From the NCBI GenBank assembly GCA_035513215.1, contig DATKCK010000033.1, forward strand, positions 1-64,000: 64,000 nucleotides of DNA. The letters run 5' to 3'. The notes beneath the pieces are model-generated. The model was not told the origin of the DNA. It saw only the letters and a list, made by a program, of their open reading frames with translations, and did not search any database. This DNA is from DATCZB01 sp035513215. Its GTDB lineage: Bacteria; Pseudomonadota; Gammaproteobacteria; Steroidobacterales; Rariloculaceae. Below, piece after piece: positions 1 to 8,367 of this stretch. The position numbers and the translations under genes were made by a program. Each line of letters opens with the position of its first letter. Position 1 is the first letter of the stretch.

Positions 1-5
1 ACCAT

Positions 6-494
6 TTACAGTTGGGCGAGCAGGAGCTTGCGCAGCGCGGCGTCGGCGGAGAGGCGTTCCTTGCGCGTCAGGCAGCCGATGCCGGTCTCGGCGGCCGAGA
101 GCCTGGCCTGGATCGCCTTGTCGATCAGGGCGAGGCCCTGCCTCGTCAGGCTGACCCGGACGCCGCGGCGGTCGTCGGGGTCGGGCTCGCGCCGGACGAG
201 CTCGCGGCTTTCGAGATGATCGATCCGCGTCGTCATCGCGCCCGAGGTCAGAAGCGACGCCTTGGCGAGCTCCGTCGCCGGCAGCTCGTATGGCTCGCCC
301 TGGCGCCTGAGCGCCGACAACACGTCGTACTCCCAGGGCTTGAGCGCAAGCTTGGCGAGGCTCCGCTCCGTCTCCCGGCGCATGAGCTTGGCCAGCATCT
401 CGATGCGAATCGCGAGACCAAGCCTGGAGACGTCGAGATCGGGCCGCTCCGAGCGCCATTGCTGCAATAGCCGATCGACGGTGTCCTTGGTCAT
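6..494 (-). CDS. MarR-family transcriptional regulator
   Basis: A 162-residue winged-helix regulator. The central part (about residues 55-120) has the MarR DNA-binding pattern, with the recognition helix around SLLTSGAMTTRIDHLE and the wing signature EPDPDDRRGVRVSLT. Members are dimeric ligand-responsive repressors. It diverges from the citrate synthase gene, and the 123-bp spacer holds AT-rich GATATC palindromes, so autoregulation and control of the citrate synthase are likely (inference). The ligand is unknown. The stop codon lies at the window's left edge, but the gene appears complete. Confidence 0.9.
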   Translation of the reverse strand: MTKDTVDRLLQQWRSERPDLDVSRLGLAIRIEMLAKLMRRETERSLAKLALKPWEYDVLSALRRQGEPYELPATELAKASLLTSGAMTTRIDHLESRELVRREPDPDDRRGVRVSLTRQGLALIDKAIQARLSAAETGIGCLTRKERLSADAALRKLLLAQL

Positions 495-520
495 GGGCGC
501 GCACTGTATCAGGATCTTAT

Positions 521-575
521 TTTGATATCAAACTACTTGACAACAAGATAAATTTTAAGATACTTCGATATCAAG
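521..575. promoter_or_regulatory. Putative MarR operators between the divergent genes
   Basis: TTTGATATCAAA at 521-532 is a perfect 12-bp palindrome. CTTCGATATCAAG at 563-575 is a second, imperfect copy. The stretch is strikingly AT-rich against the surrounding high-GC DNA. The sites flank the predicted promoter at 537-564, as expected for a MarR repressor that blocks both divergent promoters. That this MarR binds here is inferred from position and symmetry. Confidence 0.55.
537..564 (+). promoter_or_regulatory. Putative sigma-70 promoter of the citrate synthase gene
   Basis: A consensus -35 box TTGACA (537-542) is followed after 16 bp by GATACT (559-564), which matches four of six -10 positions. 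It lies 54 bp upstream of the start codon and between the two GATATC palindromes. No experimental support. Confidence 0.45.
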
Positions 576-617
576 ATAGTTTCCTGCCGCGAACCGGCAG
601 ACCCGGAGCCTCGAAAA

Positions 618-1907
618 ATGAGCGACAAAGCGACCCTGCGCTACAACGGACACAGCTTCGCGCTGCCCATCGTCATCGGCACGCAGAACGAGAAGGCAAT
701 CGACATCCACAGCCTCAGGGAGAAATCCGGGCTCATCACGCTCGATACGGGATTCGGCAATACCGGCTCGTGCTCGAGCGCCATCACCTACGTCAACGGC
801 GAGAAAGGCATCCTCAAGTACCGCGGCTACCTCATCGAGGTGCTGGCCACGAAGTCGACGTTCATCGAGACGGCATATCTTCTGATCTTCGGCGAGCTGC
901 CGACATCCGCTCAGCTTGCCGAGTTCCGGCAGCACCTGACCCGGCACGAGTACATTCACGAGGACATGCGGCATCACTTCGACGGCTTCCCGCCGAATGC
1001 GCCGCCGATGGCGATCCTGTCGGCCATGATCAATGCCGTCGGCTGTTTCCAGCCCGACATCATGCGCGCCGAGGACGACGGCCACTTCATGGAAGGCGCC
1101 GCCCGCCTCATGAGCAAGATCCGGACGATCGCGGCCGCGAGCTATCGCAAGTCGATCGGCATGCCGATGATCTATCCGCGCTCGAAGCTGAGATACACGG
1201 CCAACTTCCTGCACATGATGTTCTCCAAGCCCTACGAGCTCTACGAGGCCGACGAGACCGTCGTCACCGCGCTCGACAGGCTGCTGATACTGCATGCCGA
1301 CCACGAGCAGAACTGCTCGACGTCGACCGTTCGCATGGTCGCCTCGTCCCGCGCGAGCCTTTACGCGTCGGTCGCGGCCGGCGTCTGCGCGCTCTGGGGG
1401 CCGCTGCACGGTGGCGCCAACGTCGCTGTGATCGAGATGCTGAGCCAGCTTCTCGAAAGCGGGGAGAAGCTCGAGAAATTCATTGCGCGCGTGAAGAAGA
1501 AGGACTCGAACGTCCGCCTGATGGGGTTCGGACATCGTGTCTACAAGAATTTCGACCCGCGAGCGAAAATCCTGAAGACGGCCTGCGACAAGATGCTGAC
1601 CAAGCTCGGGATCGACGACCCTCTGCTCGAGCTGGCCACACGGCTCGAGGAAGTCGCGCTGAAGGACCCCTACTTCGTCGAGCGGCGTCTCTATCCCAAC
1701 GTCGACTACTACAGCGGCATCATCATGCGCGCGATCGGCATCCCGACCAACATGTTCACCGTCATGTTCGCCATCGGCCGCCTGCCCGGCTGGATCGCCC
1801 ATTGGCGCGAGGTCTCGGCCAATGCGGGTGCGCGCATCGACCGGCCGAGGCAGGTTTACACGGGGCCCGTCATCCGCGAGTATGTTCCGATCGAGGAGCG
1901 CGCGTGA
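618..1907 (+). CDS. gltA: Citrate synthase (type II, GltA family)
   Basis: 429 residues, the usual length of the hexameric gammaproteobacterial enzyme that condenses oxaloacetate with acetyl-CoA. Visible landmarks are HADHEQN (226-232), GPLHGGAN (261-268) with one active-site His, and GFGHRVYKNFDPR (from 303) with the second. The C-terminal NVDYYSG segment carries the catalytic Asp. A GGAG ribosome site at 605-608 precedes the ATG. Divergence from a MarR gene and the downstream ligase set raise the possibility that this is a specialised second citrate synthase (inference). Sequence alone cannot exclude 2-methylcitrate activity. Confidence 0.93.
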   Translation: MSDKATLRYNGHSFALPIVIGTQNEKAIDIHSLREKSGLITLDTGFGNTGSCSSAITYVNGEKGILKYRGYLIEVLATKSTFIETAYLLIFGELPTSAQLAEFRQHLTRHEYIHEDMRHHFDGFPPNAPPMAILSAMINAVGCFQPDIMRAEDDGHFMEGAARLMSKIRTIAAASYRKSIGMPMIYPRSKLRYTANFLHMMFSKPYELYEADETVVTALDRLLILHADHEQNCSTSTVRMVASSRASLYASVAAGVCALWGPLHGGANVAVIEMLSQLLESGEKLEKFIARVKKKDSNVRLMGFGHRVYKNFDPRAKILKTACDKMLTKLGIDDPLLELATRLEEVALKDPYFVERRLYPNVDYYSGIIMRAIGIPTNMFTVMFAIGRLPGWIAHWREVSANAGARIDRPRQVYTGPVIREYVPIEERA

Positions 1908-1991
1908 GACCGGTCGTCCGCGGAGTTCCCCCGGACTCCCGATTGGCGTTATCTTTCGCAATCAACACTCCGTAAAAGGGAGAGTCTAGTC

Positions 1992-3992
1992 ATGTCACAA
2001 GCCACGGTTGGGCGGAGCCGCCCGACTGACGCCACACCTTCGTCGAGTCCGGCCGGCGCCAAGCGCAGCAAGAACGAAAGCTCGAAACCGGTCAAGGCCA
2101 CGATCGGGCCGGTCGAGGATCTCGAGAGCTATGTCAAGGCCGACTGGTGGCGGCACATCTTCAACGCCAACTACCTGAGGACCGACGGCGACGTCGTCGA
2201 CGATCCCGAGATCACGGCCACCGAGATCGATGCGTTTCTGGCGATGCTCGAGACGACGAAGGACAGCCGGTTTCTCGACCTTTGCTGTGGCCAGGGCCGG
2301 CACGTGCTCGAGCTCGCGCGCCGCGGCTTCACCAAGCTGACGGGCGTCGACCGCTCGCACTACCTCATCGCTCGCGCCAAGCGCGTGTTCCGCCAGCAGG
2401 GCTTCTCCGCCGTGTTGCGCGAGGGTGACGCGAGAAAGCTTCGCTTTCCCGACGACTCCTTCGACATCGTCTACGTGGCCGGCAACAGCTTCGGGTACTT
2501 CGAGACCATCGACGACGACATTGCCGTGCTGCGCGAGATCCGCCGCCTGCTGGTCCCGGGCGGGCAACTGCTGATCGACTTCACCGACGGCGATTACCTG
2601 CGCCAGAACTTCGAGGCGCGCAGCTGGGAATGGATCGACAAGCACTATTTCGTCTGCCGCGAGCGGTCGCTGTCGAAATCCAAGGACCGCCTGATCTCGC
2701 GCGAGGTCATCACGCACACGAGCAAGGGTGTCGTGGCCGATCAGTTCTACGCCGAACGTCTTTACAACGAGGCAGAGCTGCGCGACCTGATCGCGAGCGC
2801 GGGCTTCGAGCCGCGCGAATCGAGCCGTATCTCGACGCTGTCGAAGCGTAATCAGGACCTCGGCATGATGGCGCAGCGAATCGTGCTGACCGCGCGATCC
2901 GGCAAGAAAGAGCCGGCGCCCGTCAAGGAGAAGCAGCGGGTCCGCAATGTCGTGGTTGCCCTCGGCGATCATCGCCGGCAGGACTCCGTCAAGCCGGGCG
3001 GGCAATTCGATCAGGACGATTTCCATACGATCAACGAATTGAAGAAGGCGCTCGGCGGCCTCGACGAGTACGAGTTCAGCTATGTCGACGATCACTCGAG
3101 CCTGATAGAGACGCTGCAGAAGAACGCCAAGAGCATCGACTTCGTCCTGAACCTCTGTGACGAAGGCTTCAATAACGAGGCGACCAAAGAGCTGCACGTG
3201 CCGGCTCTGCTCGAGGTGCTCGGCATCAGGTACACGGGCGGTGACCCGCAGTGCCTCGCCTACTGCTACGACAAATCGCTGGTGCGCGGCGTCGCGGCCG
3301 AGCTCGACATTCCCGTGCCGGCCGCGTTCACGGTCATGCCCGAGGACACCGGGTTCATCAATCTGCCGCTCGAGTTTCCGCTGATCGTCAAGCCGAACTT
3401 CGGCGACTCGAGCGTCGGCATCACGACGGCGAGCGTCTGCTATGACGTCAACCAGCTCGAGCAGGCGATCGCTCATGTCCGCCACATCGTCGGCTTCGAC
3501 GAGCCAGTTCTCGTCGAGCAGTTCCTGACCGGCAAGGACCTCAGCGTCGGCATCATCGGCAACCCGCCCGACGCCTACCAGGTGCTGCCGATCATCGAGG
3601 AAGACTACTCGGCCATCCCGGACGGCATGCCGAAAATTTGCGGCTACGAAGCCAAGTGGGACACGTCGTCGATCTATTTCACGAGCATCAAATCGATCGT
3701 CGCCGAGCTGCCCCAGGATACGATCGGGTTCCTGACCGCGAGCTGCCTCAAGCTCTTCGAGCGGCTCGGCTGCCGCGATTACGCGCGCTTCGACTGGCGG
3801 CTCGACAACAACGGCACGCCGCGGCTGCTCGAGGTGAATCCGAATCCCGGCTGGTGCTGGGACGGGCACCTCGCGCGCATGGCCGAGTTCGGCGGCATCG
3901 ATTACCGCGGCATGCTGACCGACATCCTGAAAGCCTGCGAAGAACGCCTCGCGCTCGGCGCCGTCGTCGGCGGGCGGAAGTCCGCGCACTGA
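1992..3992 (+). CDS. SAM methyltransferase / ATP-grasp ligase fusion
   Basis: A 666-residue two-domain protein. After a low-complexity N-terminus of about 40 residues, residues 50-300 form a class I SAM methyltransferase with motif I FLDLCCGQGRH (94-104) and a later IVYVAGNSFGYF segment. From about 310 to 655 there is an ATP-grasp ligase resembling D-Ala-D-Ala ligase, with NLCDEG, the nucleotide-binding PLIVKPNFGDSSVGIT, LVEQFLTGKDLSVG and the metal-binding LLEVNPNPGW. The likely chemistry is methylation of an amino acid or peptide plus formation of a peptide-like bond; the substrate is unknown. GGGAG lies 11 bp before the ATG. It starts the three-gene set shared with the deacylase and Gss. 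Confidence 0.85.
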   Translation: MSQATVGRSRPTDATPSSSPAGAKRSKNESSKPVKATIGPVEDLESYVKADWWRHIFNANYLRTDGDVVDDPEITATEIDAFLAMLETTKDSRFLDLCCGQGRHVLELARRGFTKLTGVDRSHYLIARAKRVFRQQGFSAVLREGDARKLRFPDDSFDIVYVAGNSFGYFETIDDDIAVLREIRRLLVPGGQLLIDFTDGDYLRQNFEARSWEWIDKHYFVCRERSLSKSKDRLISREVITHTSKGVVADQFYAERLYNEAELRDLIASAGFEPRESSRISTLSKRNQDLGMMAQRIVLTARSGKKEPAPVKEKQRVRNVVVALGDHRRQDSVKPGGQFDQDDFHTINELKKALGGLDEYEFSYVDDHSSLIETLQKNAKSIDFVLNLCDEGFNNEATKELHVPALLEVLGIRYTGGDPQCLAYCYDKSLVRGVAAELDIPVPAAFTVMPEDTGFINLPLEFPLIVKPNFGDSSVGITTASVCYDVNQLEQAIAHVRHIVGFDEPVLVEQFLTGKDLSVGIIGNPPDAYQVLPIIEEDYSAIPDGMPKICGYEAKWDTSSIYFTSIKSIVAELPQDTIGFLTASCLKLFERLGCRDYARFDWRLDNNGTPRLLEVNPNPGWCWDGHLARMAEFGGIDYRGMLTDILKACEERLALGAVVGGRKSAH

Positions 3993-4033
3993 CCGACCGC
4001 GCGCCAGCGCCGCTTCCCGCAAGCCCGACGGCC

Positions 4034-5047
4034 ATGGCCAAGGTATCGAGGCGTCTCATCGACGTCAGCGGAATGACGGACATCATTCAGCGCCGCATTC
4101 CCGTGCTGACGCTCGACAGCAAAGAACCCGGCCCGACGATCTGGCTCGCCGCCTGCATCCATGGCGACGAGCCGGGCGGCACCGTCATCGTTCACGAGGT
4201 TTTCAAGGCTGTCCGTCAAGCCGGTCTGACGAAAGGCGTCATTCACGCCTTGCCGCTGATCAACTCGATGGGCTTCGAGAACGTCTCGCGCTACATCAAT
4301 CCCGACCGCGAGGACCTGAACCGCTGCTTTCCCGGCGACCTTAAAGGCACGATGGGAGAGCGAATCGCGCGACGCCTGTTCGACCTGATCGCGAAGACCG
4401 AGCCCGATCTCGTCGTCGATCTGCACAACGACTGGATCCAGTCGGTCCCCTACGTGATCGTGGAACCGCCCGCGCTCTTCCGGTTCAAGAAGCTGCGGCG
4501 CCGGACGGTCGAGCTCGCCGCGGCGACGGGCCTTTTGATCGTGCAGGAACCGAAGGCGACGCGCGAGGTATCGCGCACGCTGACCGGCGCGCTCGTCGCG
4601 GCCGGCATCGGCGCATTCACGCTCGAGGCCGGCGGCGCCAACGGCATCGTCGAAGCCGGCATCGACGCGGGCAAGAAGGCGATGCTTGGCGTCCTCGCCA
4701 GGTTCGGAATGCTGCCCGAGACGCTCGCGCGGTCGGCGCCCGAGCCGTCACCCCGAGGCGTGCTCGGCTACACGAGCCGACCGCATTGCACCTCGAGCGG
4801 CATCGTGCGCTTCGCCGTCACGCCCGGAGACGAGATCGAGGCGGATCAGAAAGTCGCGCAGGTCTTCAGCGCCGTCGGGACGCTCGAGGAGACGCTCAGG
4901 GCACGAAAGCCGGGCTACGTGCTCGGCATCGCCGATCATGCGCGCGCCTTGCCCGGCACCGAGGTCATCGCGATCGCGGAGCTCAGCTCCCGGCGCTCGG
5001 CGAAGAAAGTCGCCCGCGCGCGGCGGACGGGCTCGGGCACGCGGTAG
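4034..5047 (+). CDS. AstE/AspA-family zinc deacylase
   Basis: 337 residues, a succinylglutamate desuccinylase/aspartoacylase-type carboxypeptidase. The zinc-site motif HGDEPGG, then INPDREDLNRCFPG, a DLHND zinc/substrate motif and a late TLEAGG with the presumed catalytic Glu are all visible. Such enzymes hydrolyse an N-acyl or terminal amide bond on small amino-acid derivatives. I chose the ATG at 4034 because upstream codons overlap the previous gene and the protein-like sequence begins at MAKVSRRLID. The stop codon abuts the next start, so co-translation with the Gss gene is likely. The substrate is probably the product of the neighbouring ligases (inference). Confidence 0.85.
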   Translation: MAKVSRRLIDVSGMTDIIQRRIPVLTLDSKEPGPTIWLAACIHGDEPGGTVIVHEVFKAVRQAGLTKGVIHALPLINSMGFENVSRYINPDREDLNRCFPGDLKGTMGERIARRLFDLIAKTEPDLVVDLHNDWIQSVPYVIVEPPALFRFKKLRRRTVELAAATGLLIVQEPKATREVSRTLTGALVAAGIGAFTLEAGGANGIVEAGIDAGKKAMLGVLARFGMLPETLARSAPEPSPRGVLGYTSRPHCTSSGIVRFAVTPGDEIEADQKVAQVFSAVGTLEETLRARKPGYVLGIADHARALPGTEVIAIAELSSRRSAKKVARARRTGSGTR

Positions 5048-6934
5048 ATGGCGGCTGAGACGAAGCCGGCACCAGCGCCCTTCGGCACGATCATCGGCAC
5101 GGCGCCCGGTGACGTGCCCGTCTACTCGAGCGACTATGCATCGGCCGACGACGAGGAGCTGCCGACGCGCCAGGCCTACCGCAGCTACGTCGACGACGTC
5201 TACATGGGACACAAATGGCAGTGTGTGGAATTCGCGAGACGCTGGCTCTATCGCACTTTCGGCTACGTCTTCGACGACATCGCGATGGCCTACGACATCT
5301 TCAGGCTGACGACGGTCAGGCTCGTTCGCGAAAACCGGCTGCTGCCGCTCAAGTCCTTCCGCAACGGCTCGCGACGCTGGCCTGCGCCCGGGTGCCTGCT
5401 GATCTGGTCCGAAGGCGGCGAATTTGAAACAACGGGTCACGTCGCGATCGTCACCGAGGTCACGGCCGACCATGTCCGTGTCGCCGAGCAGAACTTCGGT
5501 GACCGCCCCTGGCCCGAAGGCCAGAGCTACGCGCGCCGGATCAAGGCCGAGACTACGCCGGAAGGTAACTACTGGCTCGAAAGCGCCGGCGGCGAGATTC
5601 TCGGGTGGGTGATTCAAACCGACGACGACTCGCATGCCGAGCGCATCGAGCCGCCGAATCCGGAGATCTTCAAAATCGAGGCGCGCGAGGTCCGGGCGCC
5701 CGCCGACGGCGACGCGCCGTGGCTCAACGTCGCGAACGACGACGAGGCGGCATACGTTGAGTTCATGGAAGGCCATCAGCTGAACTCGGAGCCTCGCAAC
5801 CATCTGAAGTACTACCGAATCTCCGAGACGGCGTTGGCCGAGCTCCGCCGCGCGACGAACGAGCTGCATGCGCTCTTCATGCACGCGACGAACTATGTGC
5901 TCTCCGACGACTCACGCCTCGCGCCGTTCCGGATTCCGCAGGCGCTGTGGCCGAAGATCCATCAGTCCTGGGACAACCGGCGCAATCAGATGATCACGGG
6001 GCGTTTCGACTTCAGCCTGTCCGATCGCGGCCTCAAGGTGTACGAGTACAACTGCGACTCGGCCTCGTGTCACATGGAAGCCGGCAAGATCCAGGGCAAG
6101 TGGGCCGAGCACTACGGCTGCGACGAGGGTGAGGATGCGGGCGAGGATCTGCGCGAGCTCTTGGCCGGCGCCTGGCGTCACAGCGACGTCGACGACGTGC
6201 TGCACATCATGCAGGACCGCGATCCCGAGGAGACCTACCACGCGCTCTTCATGCAGGAAGCGATGCAGGAGGCGGGTATCGAAAGCAAGATCATCTATGG
6301 CGTCTCGGGCCTGCGCTGGGAACCCGACGGCGGCATCGCCGATGCGAACGGCGTGCGCGTCAAGTGGGTCTGGAAGACCTGGGCCTGGGAAACGGCGCTC
6401 GATCAGTTGCGCGAGGAATTCGAGGACGCCGAAATCGAGCTGAGAAGCGACTCGGACGGGCAGATTCCGTCCCGACCGCCACGGCTCGTCGACGTCCTGC
6501 TGCGCAAGGACGTCATGGTCTACGAGCCGCTCTGGACGCTGATCCCGAGCAACAAAGCCATACTTCCGGTGCTCTGGTCGATGTTCCCGGAATACCCGTA
6601 CCTTCTCGATACCTCGTACGAGCTGACGGACGAGCTCAGGCAAGCCGGATACGTCGTCAAGCCGATCGTCGGGCGCGGCGGCGCCAACATCAGCATCTAC
6701 GACCGGCACGAGAACCTGCGCGCCGAGACGACCGGAAGATTCGACGATCGCGATCAGGTCTACCAGCAGCGCTTCAAGCTGCCGCAAGCGGGCGGCTACA
6801 ACGTGCAGATCAGCACCTTCTCCGCCGCCGGACGCTATGCCGGCGCCTGCGTCCGTGTCGACCAGTCCGAGGTCATCACGATGGAAAGCGAGAATCTCGC
6901 GCTGCGCGTCGTCAAGGACCGCGAGTTCCTCTAA
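5048..6934 (+). CDS. gss: Bifunctional glutathionylspermidine synthetase/amidase
   Basis: 628 residues, close to the length of E. coli Gss. The N-terminal CHAP amidase has the Cys in WQCVEFARR (Cys59), His131 in GHVAIV and Glu147 in VAEQNF, matching the positions known for the E. coli triad. Residues from about 220 on form the ATP-grasp-like synthetase, with VYEYNCDSASCHMEAG, KWVWKTWAWE and VVKPIVGRGG. The enzyme joins glutathione to spermidine using ATP, and the amidase reverses this. The ATG follows directly on the upstream stop codon. Because the neighbours are also ligase and deacylase genes, the substrate pair could differ from glutathione and spermidine. Confidence 0.92.
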   Translation: MAAETKPAPAPFGTIIGTAPGDVPVYSSDYASADDEELPTRQAYRSYVDDVYMGHKWQCVEFARRWLYRTFGYVFDDIAMAYDIFRLTTVRLVRENRLLPLKSFRNGSRRWPAPGCLLIWSEGGEFETTGHVAIVTEVTADHVRVAEQNFGDRPWPEGQSYARRIKAETTPEGNYWLESAGGEILGWVIQTDDDSHAERIEPPNPEIFKIEAREVRAPADGDAPWLNVANDDEAAYVEFMEGHQLNSEPRNHLKYYRISETALAELRRATNELHALFMHATNYVLSDDSRLAPFRIPQALWPKIHQSWDNRRNQMITGRFDFSLSDRGLKVYEYNCDSASCHMEAGKIQGKWAEHYGCDEGEDAGEDLRELLAGAWRHSDVDDVLHIMQDRDPEETYHALFMQEAMQEAGIESKIIYGVSGLRWEPDGGIADANGVRVKWVWKTWAWETALDQLREEFEDAEIELRSDSDGQIPSRPPRLVDVLLRKDVMVYEPLWTLIPSNKAILPVLWSMFPEYPYLLDTSYELTDELRQAGYVVKPIVGRGGANISIYDRHENLRAETTGRFDDRDQVYQQRFKLPQAGGYNVQISTFSAAGRYAGACVRVDQSEVITMESENLALRVVKDREFL

Positions 6935-6937
6935 ACG

Positions 6938-7057
6938 GTGTCAGACCCCTTTTCTCTTCCGGCGTGTCGCGCATCCAACGATCGGCGCGCGAGCCGCCCC
7001 GACCGCGAGAAAGCTGAACGGGTCAGACCCCATTCCTCCGGAACGGGGTCTGACCCC
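6938..7057. repeat. GGGTCAGACCCC inverted-repeat element, copy 1
   Basis: Between the convergent 3' ends of gss and the PQQ dehydrogenase gene. A half element GTGTCAGACCCCTTTTC lies at about 6939-6955. A complete inverted repeat has arms GGGTCAGACCCC (7020-7031) and GGGGTCTGACCC (7045-7056) around a 13-nt loop. The same core recurs at about 42.4 and 56.5 kb. The position suggests a bidirectional terminator or a REP-like element. Confidence 0.75.
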
Positions 7058-7061
7058 AACG

Positions 7062-8219
7062 CTACTCGACGGGCTCGAGGCGAACGATCGGCGTCGTCTC
7101 GGTCGTGCCGCGGCTGTCGACGGCGATGTAGATATAGCCGTCCGGCCCTTCGCGCACGTCGCGAACGCGGTACTCCTGCAGCAACAGAGGCTGGCGCCCG
7201 GTGACGATGCCGTTGTTGACGGATACGCGCGAGACACGGCCGTGATCGGCGGAAAGGCCACCGACGAAGACGTTGCCGACCCAGTTCGGAAACCTGTCGC
7301 CGTGGTAGATCATGAGCCCCGACGGCGCGATCGACGGCACCCAGAACGCGGCCGGCTCCTCCATGCCTTCCTTGTTCCGAGTCGCGTGAATCTCGGTTCC
7401 CGACCCGTAGTTGGCGCCATAGCCGATGACGGGCCAGCCGTAGTTCTTGCCGGGCAGAATGACATTGAGCTCGTCCCCGCCCTGCGGCGCGTGCTCGCTC
7501 TCCCAGAGGATGCCGGTTTCGCTGTCGAAAGCGAGCCCCTGGGGATTGCGATGACCATAGCTCCAGATTTCGGGCTTATAGCCGCCCATGCCGACGAAAG
7601 GATTGTCGTCGGGCACGCTGCCATCGTCGTGCAGGCGCACGATGACGCCGAAATGATCGTCGGTCTTCTGTGCCCGATGCATCGACAGATCCGGGATGTT
7701 GGTCGGTTCCATTCGCTCGCCGGACGAGACGTACATGTAGCCTTCGTCGTCGAATGCGATGCGACCGCCGTAGTGCCCGGCCGAGTTGATCCAGGCGTCG
7801 GCTTCGTAGAGCTCTTCGATGTCGACGAGCGCATTGTCCCGGATGCGCGCCCGAATGACCGTCGTCGTCGCTTCGTTGTTGTCGGCGTCCGGTTTGGCGA
7901 AGCTGATATAGACCCAGCCGTTGTCGTCGTAGTCCGGATGCAGAACGATATCGAAGAGCCCGCCCTGACCGGACGCCTTGACGGCCGGCACGTTGGCCAT
8001 CGGCTCGGGCAGAAGCTCGCCGTTGCGAACGGTGCGGATCGTGCCGCCGCGCTCCGTCACCAGCATGTCGCCGTTCGGCAGCCACGCCATGCTCCAGGGA
8101 TTCTGTAGCCCCTCGACGACCGTGGCGACTCGAAACTCGTGAGTCGGACTCCCGAACTGGGCATTTGCACCAGCCAAAGGCAAGGCTAAGACCAACGCAG
8201 CGACCAGAAAACGAGCCAT
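7062..8219 (-). CDS. Secreted PQQ-dependent sugar dehydrogenase (Asd/YliI type)
   Basis: 385 residues. An N-terminal signal peptide (MARFLVAALVLALPLAGANA) precedes a six-bladed soluble glucose dehydrogenase-like propeller. Recognisable segments are GLQNPWSMAWLPNGDMLVTER, GQGGLFDIVLHPDY, YGHRNPQGLAFD and ESEHAPQGGDELN, where PQQ and calcium bind in this family. It would oxidise periplasmic aldoses to lactones. An ATG ten codons further upstream exists, but CTGAGGAG lies seven bases before the ATG at 8219 and the signal peptide begins there, so I use the inner start. No PQQ biosynthesis gene lies in the window. Confidence 0.9.
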   Translation of the reverse strand: MARFLVAALVLALPLAGANAQFGSPTHEFRVATVVEGLQNPWSMAWLPNGDMLVTERGGTIRTVRNGELLPEPMANVPAVKASGQGGLFDIVLHPDYDDNGWVYISFAKPDADNNEATTTVIRARIRDNALVDIEELYEADAWINSAGHYGGRIAFDDEGYMYVSSGERMEPTNIPDLSMHRAQKTDDHFGVIVRLHDDGSVPDDNPFVGMGGYKPEIWSYGHRNPQGLAFDSETGILWESEHAPQGGDELNVILPGKNYGWPVIGYGANYGSGTEIHATRNKEGMEEPAAFWVPSIAPSGLMIYHGDRFPNWVGNVFVGGLSADHGRVSRVSVNNGIVTGRQPLLLQEYRVRDVREGPDGYIYIAVDSRGTTETTPIVRLEPVE

Positions 8220-8367
8220 TGTTTTTCTCCTCAGGCGATTTCCCTGCAAGCCGCCATTCTAACGCGAACCAGGTCACTAATCCGATGGCCTGGGGGGCGG
8301 CGCTCGCGACCGGGCGAACGAGGAAGCCGATTCCCCATTGACGGGTCCCCGGCCCGGGTGAAAGGCC

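Noticed and set aside
1995..4022. Very long open frame on the minus strand
   Set aside because: Antisense shadow of the methyltransferase/ATP-grasp gene; Arg/Ala/Asp-rich text without domain motifs, normal in high-GC DNA.
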